Part shown: one piece after another, positions 46,598-57,509 of the stretch
Position numbering within the stretch: the first letter of the stretch is position 1
Layout: each line of letters starts with the position of its first letter
Source of the DNA: Clavaria fumosa
Taxonomy: Eukaryota > Basidiomycota > Agaricomycetes > Agaricales > Clavariaceae
DNA: 64,000 nucleotides
Direction: 5' to 3'
NCBI GenBank assembly: GCA_951802425.1
Contig: OX637805.1
Location: 1,116,001 to 1,180,000 of the forward strand
Made by a program: the position numbers and the translations under genes
The notes under the pieces: generated by a model
Told to the model about the DNA's origin: nothing
What the model saw: the letters and a program-made list of their open reading frames with translations, nothing else
Databases searched by the model: none

Positions 46598-48221
46598 CAT
46601 GCACCTCCACCCCGTAGCCCTCCTCCCAGCCCTTGTCTCTCTCGTCTATGCTCAAGGGGGCGCTAACTGGTACGCAAAGTCCAGGACACGGTTTATGACA
46701 CTCTGACCCTACGACTAGTTCCTCAACGAAGCCATGCTCCTTTTCATCTGCGCCTTGCTGCAGTGCGCATACTCACTCCTCACTTCCACTCACGTCGATC
46801 TGACTTCTCTCGCAGGCGAATATGGATTCTGCGGTACAGGCGACGTGCGTGCTACTCGCATTCGCTCTTGAATTTTTACTAGATGTATAACTTTTTTTTC
46901 TGTTTTTTTTTGCAGTTCTGCCTCGGCGGCTGCAACCCACTTGCCTCCATGACACTAAGTTCGTGCATTCCAGAACCGGTCTGCCAAAACGCATTGGTGG
47001 GTGATCCTTGTTCAGATCGTGTTTTGCTCGCCGCCAGTCGGGTCCTAAACGTGTCCACCACCGCAGCACACTTTCCCTGACAATTCGCGTATTCTTTCAA
47101 ACTCTACTCACTTTACGGGCAATGCCTCCCAATACGGTGCGCCAATCAGTGATGATTTCCTGGCCATTTCCTCATCGACTCCGTTCTTTTTCTCAGATTG
47201 GGTCGTCGACAAAGGGAACATAATGAACACTAACACCTCGGGAGGCGAGCTCGCTCTCCTCCTCACGCAGACGAACGGAGGCACCCGTGTATCCTCGACG
47301 CGATTTATCCATTATGGGACAATCACTGCTACTTGTACGCTTCTGGTCTCTACTAGACTTGCCCTGAGGTTTATGTATCCACAGTGAAAACCAGCCGCTG
47401 GAATGGCGTTGTCACCGCCTTCATCACAATGTCTAACATAAAAGACGAGATTGATTGGGAATGGCCCGGTTCAAAAACTACACAAGCCCAATCAAACTTC
47501 TTTTGGCAAGGCATCATACGTGAGCCTTCTTACGCCATCCCTGAAGTTTGCCTGATATGAATGCCGAAAAATAGCTGCGCAGACCGATGGCCAAATACAT
47601 CAAGGCCTCTCCGACACCTTCTCCAATTATCACGACTACACGGCAGGTCCACGACATTGTCCCAATCGTTTCTTGCAGTTGATGGTCGTCCGCCTCAATA
47701 GATTGATTGGCAACCAGATGCTATCAGGTTCTTGATCGACAGAAAACTCATGCGCACTGTACGACACAATGATACCCGATACCCCAATACGCCCTCGCGC
47801 ATCCAGCTCAGTTTATGGCCAGCAGGCATACCAGGCTCACCCCCGGGGACCGTTCAATGGGCAGGCGGTACGTCGTCACAACACTTGAGAGTCTGCTGCA
47901 TATCGACTGTTTCTGCACCTTTTTTATCTAGGGATGATCAACTGGAACGACCCCGACTACAAGGCGGCGGGTCACTTTTACGCGCTTGTCAAGTCGGTCT
48001 CCATCACGTGCTCCGACACGAGTGCGGCTGCACTCGTGAACGCGACGTCCTACGTATATGGCAAGAACACGACTCTTAACACTCCAGATATCTCCCTTTC
48101 GAATCGCACGACGATCAGTGCGGCGACCCGAGGCCCCTCTGTGGTGTGGGACGCGAACGCTAGGGCAGTAATCGCTGTGCTCGTGGGCATTACACTCGTT
48201 GGGATGGGTGTGTTCACATGA
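46598..48221 (+). CDS. CRH-type GH16 cell-wall transglycosylase, CBM18 and GPI-anchored
   Basis: Links chitin to glucan in the fungal wall. The start at 46598 gives a signal peptide (MHLHPVALLPALVSLVYAQG). Cys-rich CBM18-like sequence follows across three short exons (CSSTKPCSFSSAPCCSEYGF, CGTGDFCLGGCNPLAS), then CIPEPVCQNAL. The GH16 domain includes FPDNSRILSNSTHFTGNASQ, GGELALLLTQTNGGTRVSST and the catalytic signature DEIDWEWPG with nucleophile and acid/base Glu. After that come RYPNTPSRIQLSLWPAGIPG and DYKAAGHFYALVKSVSITC. The C-terminus is a Ser/Thr-rich stretch and a hydrophobic tail (AVIAVLVGITLVGMGVFT) typical of a GPI signal. Seven or so small GT-AG introns join the parts in frame. 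It is convergent with the ABCG gene. Confidence 0.87.
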
Positions 48222-49221
48222 GTTGGACTTGTTCTTTATCTCAGATTTGCGAAAGAACCTCACATTCGATATCCATCTGCAAAGGAATGTAGTGCATTGT
48301 GTTCCTCTGAAATACTAATTCCTATGAAATGCTAATCACTTGCATTAAACTCGGTTGCATCAAATGTGGGGTGTTTTGTAATTCAAGTACAATATTTGCG
48401 CTGCGTAATACATTTTTACACCAAATATCTGTAAGGTAGGGCTTGGAGACTAGTTTCACACTGTCGATTTTTCATTTTTCTGTGACATGCGAAGTTGTGG
48501 CAGGAGAAATGTAGGAAAGCTTATAGAAATCCACGCAAGCCATTACTTGCCCGTCGAAAATGAACAGAAACCAAGCGCAACGATATGTCGGTGCTTCGTC
48601 TCCAGGTATAACACTCCTTGCGCGCCGCAAGGACGGTGAACTCACCACTCGACACACTGACAGCGCTCAGTGCTTTTAATCTGAACACAGCACATATATG
48701 TATGTTGATCAGTAGTCGCAGAACTTTGAATACGAGCTGGCCTGCAATATGGTTCCAGTGTGAAGCGGCTCCGGTGCCAAGGCTTGAAAGGCCTACTTTT
48801 TGAAAATTCAGGACAAGTTTATGTGGCTAAGCTCAGGCATTGTTCGACACGAAAGCCAATGTGGTGAACAGTGCATGGGGAAGCAAGCATGGTGAATGTC
48901 ATATATAGAAATCACAGTGCAGCCTAGGTCAGCATTCAAATTCCATCAGTTGGCTAAAGGCAAGCATAGACAGGTGTGGACTGGCATGTCACAACCAAAG
49001 GTATCTTGGGGTATTACATACCAGCCCATACCTATCCATTCCAATTATTTAGCTGAGCTATTTTGCTAATGTCCAAACTGTTCTGTAGATGACATCATAG
49101 CTTTTTTATTCACACACTACACATGACGGGAGGGTGTAAGAGACTGTGTGCGCATATACTTCCATTTGAAACGAAAAAAGGCCATTACAGAAGGCAAAAC
49201 AAGTAGCTATTCCTCCTTAGA
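48222..49221. other. CpG-poor intergenic region between convergent genes
   Basis: About 1 kb between the GH16 and ABCG 3' ends. CG is rare, especially 48300-49130. It contains the second, diverged copy of the palindromic element. No gene is recognised. Confidence 0.45.
48925..49072. repeat. Diverged second copy of the palindromic element
   Basis: The right side (about 49018-49072) reads TACCAGCCCATACCTATCC, then CCAATT and TTTTGCTAATG. This aligns in order with the right arm of the element at 43355-43482. The left side (about 48925-48985, GCCTAGGTCAGCA and TAGACAGGTGTGGACTGG) resembles the left arm more weakly. The copy is more mutated, and its own arms no longer pair well. Confidence 0.5.
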
Positions 49222-52010
49222 TCACCGCTTCTTGAAGACCAACACGACATAGAACAGAACCCTATACACTAAGCCGATACATATTAGAATACCTGCATAC
49301 AAACCGATGCTAATTCCTCCGATGTCCAAGGCCTAGCCAGACGGGAAGACAGCCATCGAGGATAAGATCTGTCAAACGGATGTAAGGCAAACAAGAGGAT
49401 AGGCACTCACCGCAAGAACGTCCTCCCCACGAAGCGCGCACCGGCCCGTGGAGATCAAAGAGCTAGGGTATGAGCATTGACAGCTCCCGTCCGCAAGCTT
49501 TTGGCAAGTAAAAACGAGACCCCGGAAATCGCTGTTGACTAGCGTGTTGAAGGCGTAGGTCTGAGCCAACGACAGTCATGTAAAGCCCGCGTGAATAACG
49601 AGTTCGCAGCAGCCCACCTGATAATCAATCCAGTGGGCCCAGTAGTACCAGAAACGCGGTAGGTTCACAGCGCGGATGAAATAGCCTTGCACACACTGGA
49701 AACCAGAGTTAGCTAAGCAACGGAGAGAATAGGCATTGATTCAAGAATTAATGGGACTCGCCATCCAGAATCCTGTATTGAGAGGGAGGTGTGGTCAGCG
49801 AAATATCCTCTACGTACAATGACTGAAGGTTCACCGTTCAAGAAAGAAGCAATAGCGAGGGCTGCAACAAATATTGGGATTGCGGCGGCCACAAGCACAG
49901 ACTATGAGGATGTCAACCAGTCATTCATAGGCAGCAATACTCATAGAAGGGAATATTTTGCTCACCTGAGACTCCGCCACATATACGCCCAAGAAGAGCA
50001 ATATGAAGAATCTGAAGAAGTGAGAAGCGCCTGAATGCAGACCAATCGCCCAGTAACTGTTTTCACAAAACCGTCAGCCGAAAATAAAGACACCAACAAC
50101 CTCCAATCGAAAGACTACACACCAGATCAAGCAGAAAATCATCGTACACAGAGCCAAGAACGGGATGCTCACTACGCTATTAGCGACAACGTATGGCCCA
50201 GGTCCGTATAACCCGTTGAGTCGCTCCCGAACGAAGACTTGGCGTTCTTCGAGGAATGAAGGGATACCGGCCACAGACATGAACCCGAGAAATGCGACCG
50301 AAAAAAAGTGAATGGAAAGGCGATCATTCTTTGCGGACAGAATATTCAGTCTGATGAAGGAGACAATGATGGAAGAGTACGCAACTATTTTCGTATCGGA
50401 TAACCCAAGATGGACCCAAATAGTTGCGAGAAGCAATCCCATTCCGACTGCGATGCGTTTTCAGCCTACTATTTGTCGTTCTGAGAAGGAGGGAGAGTCT
50501 CACGGTACATTCCAAGTCTCACCCCGTATGCCAACAGGTTGCGACTATAATTCAGCACGTTCCGCTCCATCAGCACGAATGTCTGCTTGAGTATATTCCT
50601 CAGGGCCCAGAAAAACGATCGTTTCTTTGTCACGCTTCCATTCTCAGAAGGCCCTGCGTCGCTGTACTTCACAGGGTTGCCGTTGCGTGCTTCTGCCTCA
50701 GTCCACGATTGGGCGAATGCATCGATCCGCTTTGCCGCTAGCGCAGAGTCTTGAAGGAAATCAGTGTTGACCAAGTTGATGATATGGTCTGCCGGATTAG
50801 TGCGGCTAGGACACAGATGTCCGAGAGAATCGAAGTAAGGGGTGACCTCCACTATTGTGACACGTTGAAGACTAGACACGAGGCAATTAGCTTTTGGATG
50901 ACGCACACACTGGTCCAAAATAGATGTTTCTTGAGTTGGCTAACAAGAGCAATCGATCGAACAAAGAAAAGGTCTCCCAATTAGGTTGATGGATAGTCGC
51001 GATGACAATTATATTGTGCTGTTTAGCCACATTCTTGACTGCTCAGAAGATTGGGCACAGTTATTGGCAGCAAAAATGGCAGAGCATTGCGTCACGCACT
51101 CATGCTTAGAACTTCCCAGCTTGTTGTAGAATCTAGGCCTATATTTGCGGGTGAGCAAAGAACAGTGGAAACATGAGGGACAGTCTACCAGATGTCGGTT
51201 CGTCGAGTAATAGAATTTTGGGCAGCGTGACCAGTGAACATCCAATAGTGACCCGGCGCCTTTGTCCACCAGATATTCCCCGCTGGATCGGGGTGCCAAT
51301 CCGGTTATTTGAGACTTCCGTTAGGCCCAACCCTCCGATGCTAGTGTTGGTTCGCTCTTCAATCACATTTGTCGGGGTGCCGGAGGGGAGGCTTAGTGAT
51401 AGCTCGTGGTCAGGGACGAACGTGGGAAGAAGGGAAACAACACGCATGGACAAATCACCTCAGTCTCGCTGCGAACCGAATAGTTTCCTGGACCGTGAGC
51501 ACTCCAAGCAGCGCGTCAGACTGCTCTACGTAAGACGAGAGGTCACGCATAGAAAAAGACGTCGAGCCATTGTACGTGATCTGCGCGAGAACGAACCGTG
51601 TAAGCCAAACAAAGCAATGCAACTCGCCAACAGTCGAGATGCGGGGGAAACACTCACTTGACCCGATGTCGCCCGGACACGACGCGCAATGCAATCGAGG
51701 AACGTAGATTTACCAGCGCCCGATGGTCCCATCACTGTCCTCTATGCTCAACGACGACATTTCAGGCGAACCAGTCTCGACACACCTGCAAGCATTTGAC
51801 CTGATTGAATGGACCCTGTCACTCCTTGGAGAATTGCCCTTCCGTCTCGCAGGATCAAACCAATGTCTGTCCATGTCAGGGTGTCCGCCGTCCAAGAATT
51901 GAGGCCATGAGCCTTCTAGGAGATGCGGAGCGCATCCAAGAATAAGTCTTGGAAAGAGCAAAAGTGAGCATGCCCACCTCAACATCTTGGCCGTTGCTCA
52001 TGGTCTTCAT
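49222..52010 (-). CDS. ABCG-family half-size ABC transporter
   Basis: ATP-driven exporter with the nucleotide-binding domain first and membrane helices second. The start at 52010 (MKTMSNGQDVEAHGLNSW) leads to TWTDIGLILRDGRAILQGVT. Walker A MGPSGAGKSTFLDCIARR, the signature RGISGGQRRRVTIGCSL and Walker B LPKILLLDEPTSG follow, then SLGHLCPSRTNPADHIINLV. The membrane half gives LMERNVLNYSRNLLAYGVR, VAFLGFMSVAGIPSFLEERQ, FVRERLNGLYGPGPYVVANS and a hydrophobic end finishing VLFYVVLVFKKR. The FxxER and YxPxxY-like signatures support ABCG (White/PDR-half type). Around ten small introns are required. All ATPase motifs are intact. The transported compound cannot be read from sequence. Confidence 0.85.
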
Positions 52011-52808
52011 GGTTTGAGGACAAGAAACGTCTAATTATTAAATCATTTCAGCTGCTCCTGTCGCTGAGATTGAGTCGCCGGCTACAGCTCTTTTTAGAAA
52101 ACAGACGCCTCGGAGCTATGGATGTCGCGCCCTGAATTATCGTGATGATGACAAAGTTATTGGACTTGGCTCACGTGACTGCACACTTTCCAACGTTCGC
52201 ACATGGCAAGCCTTGTTTTCCAAAGTCGCAATTGTGCTATAATTCGCCTCAGCTTTGTGATAACACCATGGGGCTCAGCGCTACCGCTCGTCCTGCGTGT
52301 CAGACATCTGATCCTGGCGCCCGGGCCCCACAAACTGTCTAGAGATCCTCTTACCCTTCTCTTCTGTACTTGGTTTCTTTTCGGCAGCTGAGCCGCCTTA
52401 TTTTTGGCTCCATCATTTTTATATACTATGGCTACTTACTACTTCGGCCAGAAAGGTGGAATGACGGGTGAGCGACGGAGATGCCAACGCTTTTTGTGTG
52501 GCCCAGGATACGAAAGATACCAACGTAATTGATTCAGCGTGACCCCTTGTATAATGGAATATGAAATGTCGCACCTTGTATCTAGTGTCGCGGGAGTGTC
52601 GGCGTTTCAATCTCAGGTCACGCTCAAAAGGACTCCTGTCTATCACCGGCTTTCGATCCGACCTTCCGAAATCTACTGTCACGGAGTCAAGCTGTCTGGC
52701 GCGCATCATTTAAGCTGGCATCCAGCAACTAAGTGCCTTGGTCCAAGTCCAACCTTGCACTACGCCAAACCTTGTACTGCACCAAACCTTGTGCTGCACC
52801 AAAGGAAT
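52011..52808. other. Intergenic region between ABCG and RRM genes
   Basis: Contains the ABCG promoter side and the 3' flank of the RRM gene. Apart from the three-copy 17-bp repeat at 52753-52803, no feature is recognised. Confidence 0.4.
52753..52803. repeat. Three tandem copies of a 17-bp unit
   Basis: CCTTGCACTACGCCAAA, CCTTGTACTGCACCAAA and CCTTGTGCTGCACCAAA lie head to tail at 52753, 52770 and 52787. They sit immediately beyond the 3' end of the RRM frame. Confidence 0.85.
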
Positions 52809-54719
52809 TCAAAAAAAGTATGTACATGGTACATACCGAGCCGGCTCGTGGGCTTTCAAACTTCGTAATAACAGAGGGCGTGCTTCCAAGGATACCATTA
52901 AAATATTATAAGGCCTAGCAAGACCAACAAGGTAGTGTTTGAAAATCCAGTCCGTCTCACAGGGAACGAGGGAAAGCGCTAGTGAATCCAATCGAGAAAA
53001 TATTGTGTCGAATGACCAAACCTTGCCTACAAAAGCGATGACTAGAGTTCGTCCGGAATCAAGGATTCGCTGCTGAGTCTGCAGAAGAAAATATGGGTTT
53101 CGCAGGCATGTGAGATAGCATCGCACTCGCCTTGAACTCGCGGAGCTGGATCGTGAAGCATATAAGAGGGGTTTCGCAATGCCAAGACCGTGCGGATACT
53201 TTCTCATGTCAGGAGCAAAGCTTGCGGGTGCATTCTGATGGCGCTGAGATGAAAAGTTCGAAGGCAGAGTCCGGACAGCAGACAAGGCGGCGGCAGAAGT
53301 ACGGGATTCTCGCATAAAGGCCGGAGCATGAGGATTCAAAACAAAGGCGACGTTCTCGGGGACCATTTGTGGAGGCGAAGAAGTCTGTAAGAAAGCCACT
53401 TGAACAGGGTATTGTGCGTAAAATTGATTGTGCAATGATTCCTTCGCTTCCTTCGCACTCGAGACTGATGCATATTCTGCAATTACGGAGGTTTTGCAAG
53501 CAGAGATGTCCTCAGCACGAGGGTCCAAGATTCTGAGTGTTTTGATTCGGCCAAAGGGGCACAGGAGAGGATGCAAGTCGACAATCTCAGAAAACAGAGC
53601 AGAGGGAAGATTCGTGACCAAGACGGTGACCGTTGGCGCTAGAGAAATGCCAAGGATAGAATAATGTTCTTCTTTGACACTAAGCAGAGACGAGTATGTG
53701 TCAGAGTAGAGTCCATCGCTACCAGAATGTTCATCTTGCGTGGATGTGCTGTCCAGCTGAAGACGGCGGTCGCCACCATCGAGAAAGCCTGCGCACATCA
53801 ATCGCATGCATGCGTCGCAGGATGACCAAATGCTCACCTTCAGACCGCTGTACTACGGCCCATGATACATCAAGTACGTTGCCTCTGACAACACGGTATC
53901 ATCGCTGCTTACTGAAAAGATTAGGTGATGCCTTACTTTACTTGCTCTCGCGATAGGGCATGCATCGCGGCTTTGGCCTCGTCATGAGTAGACATGACGA
54001 CGAATCCACGGCGTCTAGAGGCACTGTCACGAGTCGCAAGAATCACGCAATGCGAAACCGTCCCATAGGGTGCAAATAGCACCGTTAGATCCGATCTTTG
54101 CAGGGATCGTTAGGGAGGAGACATGTATGCGCTGATTCGCTCACTTGGTGAAGTCAAAAGGAATGCCGAGAACATAGAGGTTACGACGGCTGTCCTCTTG
54201 ATTAGCGGCATTTGCTTCGCTCGACGAAGATGACGGGGTAACAACCCTGCAAAAAATCGACGTGAAGGTTCGGTATATGCGTCGGTCAGATAAGCAATGG
54301 ACTGACAGTGGCTTCCCCGCGAGAGTGTACCCCGACATACACAACGCCTTTCTAATTACCGTGATTAAGCCCAACTCAATAATCCTATAGTTCCCAACAG
54401 AAAGGACTCACTTGAAAGCATCTCGATGGTTGAAAACAAGCAATAAACTCCGGGTTCCGCCGACGAAACGCTCTTCGCATTTGCGCACACCGCCTATGTA
54501 GTCAACACTTTAGAAAGCTCATTGGTACTTTGTATATGACAATTTCAAGAGTATACCGATGAAGCCATTGAATAGCGCTGCAACTTCGTTCCGAGTCACT
54601 TTGGATTCAAATTAGTATAGAGTCTCTGACGTTTCTGTTGAATTCCGATGGATACCAGTATGAGGAATATTTTGCACTTTGACAGCAAAGGTATCGCAGA
54701 GTGATTTGGAAGTAGACAT
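52809..54719 (-). CDS. Three-RRM RNA-binding protein
   Basis: The start at 54719 (MSTSKSLCDTFAVKVQNIPH) enters RRM1, which continues over two introns (TVTRNEVAALFNGFI, GVRKCEERFVGG, RSLLLVFNHRDAFK). RRM2 reads RRNLYVLGIPFDFTKSDLTV, LFAPYGTVSHCVILATRD and RRRGFVVMSTHDEAKAAMHA. RRM3 reads TVTVLVTNLPSALFSEIVD, LCPFGRIKTLRILD and SVIAEYASVSSAKEAKESL. Each has recognisable RNP2 and RNP1 positions, though RRM3's RNP1 is weak. After RRM3 the frame continues Pro/Ser-rich (YASRSSSASSRR). The last ~90 residues to 52809 do not look conserved and may be read-through beyond a missed intron, so the 3' end is uncertain. Probable role: post-transcriptional mRNA regulation. Confidence 0.72.
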
Positions 54720-55524
54720 AGAAAGGAATCGCTTGAAATACTCGGTGCAGCAGGCAGTTATGAACTCAGTTTTTGAGTGGAATGATAGCAAGAAACAAGA
54801 AAAGACGTGCAGTCCAATGACGATGAACAAAATCGAACCAAAAGACGATGAACTCGCGGCCGTGCGTTGTTCGCGAATATAAATGTTGTCAGGCACCGAT
54901 TTCCCGCTCGTTCATCGGAGTCTCGGCTGACTCAGCGGAGAGACTTCCAAACGAACCAAAATAATAATAATAATAATAATAATAATAATTTATATTCTTC
55001 GATAGATAATAAATAATGTATAGGGAGGGAACATGCATGCAGATTACTCACTGCTTCATTGCCCCATGACTGCGATCAATTTCTCAGGAAGGCCAGGGTG
55101 CAAGATTGATCCAGAGATGGTCTGTTACATTGCAGAGTTGTTGGCAAGACGTTATCACACACACAAACTTACGTTGACAGTCCTCAAACAGGCAAGTTTT
55201 GTCGTGTCTGGTGATGTGAATGATTGGCGGTCGCGTCAGGGCTAAAATCCATGGAGATGGAATGATACTAATCGAGGGCAACTGATTGCATAGAGCGCTC
55301 AACACCACAGCCCGTTTATATGTGGTAGGAATGCACAATCCATACTAAACCGGACGCTGCGCCAAATCCGCCTGTAATGAAATCCCTGCTTCGATGTCAG
55401 TGTCTTCCGAGAGAAGACCGGATCAGATGATTTACCTCGGTGTCAATTGCTAGCGAATGACCATCAGTACATTGGCGAGACAGCCCTCGTGATGCCGTAA
55501 GTGAGATTTTATTCTCATTCTCAT
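54720..55524. other. Intergenic region with a TAA microsatellite
   Basis: Includes a (TAA)n run of about 30 bases at 54961-54990. Nothing else is recognised between the RRM gene start and the cyclo-ligase 3' end. Confidence 0.5.
54961..54990. repeat. TAA microsatellite
   Basis: About ten uninterrupted ATA/TAA trinucleotides. Confidence 0.95.
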
Positions 55525-56461
55525 TCAAAGGCTGCCTTCAGGGTTATCCCGCTCAATCATTTCATCCGGAGTGACGATAACGTTCATCTTCCAATCGTGG
55601 GTGTCAACGGGTACTGTGCCTTCAGTGAAAAGCTGTTCTAGGAAGGCCAAAGCAACTGGTAGTAGCAATTGTAAATAATGAGATAAGAAAGACAAAGAGT
55701 GGAAATTTTTTACCGAGTAAAGGAGCTTTCCGACCAAGCGTTGTATAGGAAGTCAGGAATCCGTCGTAAAAGCCTTTACCGTGACCAAGGCGTGAAAACG
55801 AACGGTCAAAAGCAACGCCTGATATTGGAACAATTGTCTCCCTCTGAGAGGGCGATCAATAGAATCAAGGCTCGAGATAATCACCTGGGGTCAAAATCAG
55901 GTCCAACTGCGGAGCAGCGGCGTCTGTGGCTGAATGTTTCGTTAGTTGGAATCAATAGCACACCCCTTAAGGAAAATCACCATCGACTCGCTTAAGGTCG
56001 TGATAGTAAAGCTCAGGCTCTTTAATGCCCCATTTTGCACCGCGTAAGGATTCCAAGTCATCTTTGGTGTATATTCGAAGCATATGCATTCGGTCATCGA
56101 TAAGCCTAGGGACGAAGAGAGTTTTTCCTTAATAAATGCATTTACCAATTGGTCTAAATCCTCGAATGAGATAAGAACATGCATACCAGCACGGAGGATC
56201 TCTGCAACTATCTCCGACGTGTCCACTTCTCCGCCTGGCATGTTCAGATAACAACTGACTATATTGGAACGCTGAAAGAATGGGGAAGCAATGATCCTCG
56301 CCGCGATCGCCATCGCTAGGACAAATGAGATGTAAGGAATGCTGGCACGGAATAGACTCACAGTCATTCTGGATGCTTGAGTGTGAGATGGTGGACAGTT
56401 CTGCTTTAACAGCCTTACGAAAGACTCGCTTGTTGGCCCTCACGAGTTGGGTCGTTGCCAT
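55525..56461 (-). CDS. 5-formyltetrahydrofolate cyclo-ligase
   Basis: Converts 5-formyl-THF to 5,10-methenyl-THF with ATP hydrolysis (folate one-carbon metabolism). The start at 56461 gives MATTQLVRANKRVFRKAVKA. An intron leads to AIAARIIASPFFQRSNIVSC and LNMPGGEVDTSEIVAEILRA. Intron joins then give GKTLFVPRLIDDRMHMLRIY, DDLESLRGAKWGIKEPE, QLDLILTPGVAFDRSFSRLG and HGKGFYDGFLTSY, ending TPDEMIERDNPEGSL. The GxGxGxYD-type substrate and phosphate loop (here RLGHGKGFYD) and the basic N-terminus are intact. Length is about 230 residues, normal for the family. It is divergent from PIG-P with a 158-base gap. Confidence 0.88.
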
Positions 56462-56619
56462 CGTTTGAGACCGGAGAGTGGAGAAAGTCGGGGTCACGTG
56501 TTACTCTGTTACTTACTTACCTTGACTGCTGCCGACATAAGTGCAGTAAACTGCGGGCGCTCGATAGGCTGACACACTCCACTGTGACGCTTCCGCTGGG
56601 GATTGGGCGAGTGAATCAA
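56462..56619. promoter_or_regulatory. Short divergent promoter region (cyclo-ligase / PIG-P)
   Basis: Two essential-type genes start 158 bases apart on opposite strands. A shared bidirectional promoter is likely. No motif can be singled out. Confidence 0.45.
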
Positions 56620-57228
56620 ATGGCACAACGCGACCAGAGATCGCCTCCCACGTCATCAACGTCGCCGTTAGCTCCTTATCCATTCATTTCTCCGTCAGAG
56701 ACTCGCAGCAGAGCCCCCGAATTTTATGGTTTCGTAGCATGGACCTCTACTTCCATGCTTTTTGTCCTCTATCTCCTATGGGGCTTATTGCCTGATGACT
56801 ATCTGATCTGGTTAGGTGTTACTTGGTATCCAAGCCGGTTTGTAATTTATTTAGCCACCTGGTCGCGTGTCTGAACGGTCCAAAATTTCCAGAGAATGGG
56901 CGATACTACTCCCAGCATACACAATAGTGCTTATCTTGTTGACATACTTTGTGTATTGGGCTCTTTCGCTATCAGACACTCCGTCATTCTCGGATCTGAC
57001 CACTATCGTCGGTACGCCGCCACAGTTCTCACATTATTCGTGTGTAGTGCTGAGAAGGACCAAGACTCGCGGGGCCACCTTCCCCCAATCGGGCCTACCA
57101 ATCCGTACCTTGCGTTTTCGGACCCCGATGCTATCCCAAAGCCCTACGACATCCCAATTGGACTTTTCAATCGCGTAGCATATTACTCTTCTCCTGAATC
57201 CAGGACTACATGTGCCGCTCAGATGTAG
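56620..57228 (+). CDS. PIG-P, subunit of the GPI-GlcNAc transferase
   Basis: ER-membrane subunit of the complex that starts GPI-anchor synthesis. The start at 56620 (MAQRDQRSPPTSSTS) gives a disordered N-terminus. The PIG-P signature follows: APEFYGFVAWTSTSMLFVLY (first membrane helix) and LPDDYLIWLGVTWYPSR. A phase-2 intron follows, then EWAILLPAYTIVLILLTYFV (second helix), DTPSFSDLTTI, and after another intron DQDSRGHLPPIGPTNPYLAF and PYDIPIGLFNRVAYY, ending at 57228. The second intron's donor is unclear; GTCGGT gives the right phase. The product's pathway is needed by GPI-anchored proteins such as the CRH enzyme at 46598-48221, though no operon-like link is implied. Confidence 0.86.
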
Positions 57229-57509
57229 CGGCCGCGGCGGAAGGGCTCGCCCTCCCTGGGCCCTGCTCATTGCACAGCACCCGGGTATCTTGCCGCTTCT
57301 GCTATTTCATGGCTGAAGAGCCTCCGGACAGGTCATAGGATGCGAGTGCATCCGTAGAGTGATCCAACGAGTTCGTTTCCAAGTTGTAGCAAAAGGCGGC
57401 ATCATTCCGCACATCTAATAATTATATAATGCCAACAGTAAGCCCCATAAGAGCGATCGGGGCAGAGCACCGGCTGTCGCGCAGTGAGGCTAGCGGAACC
57501 CGCACCCGA

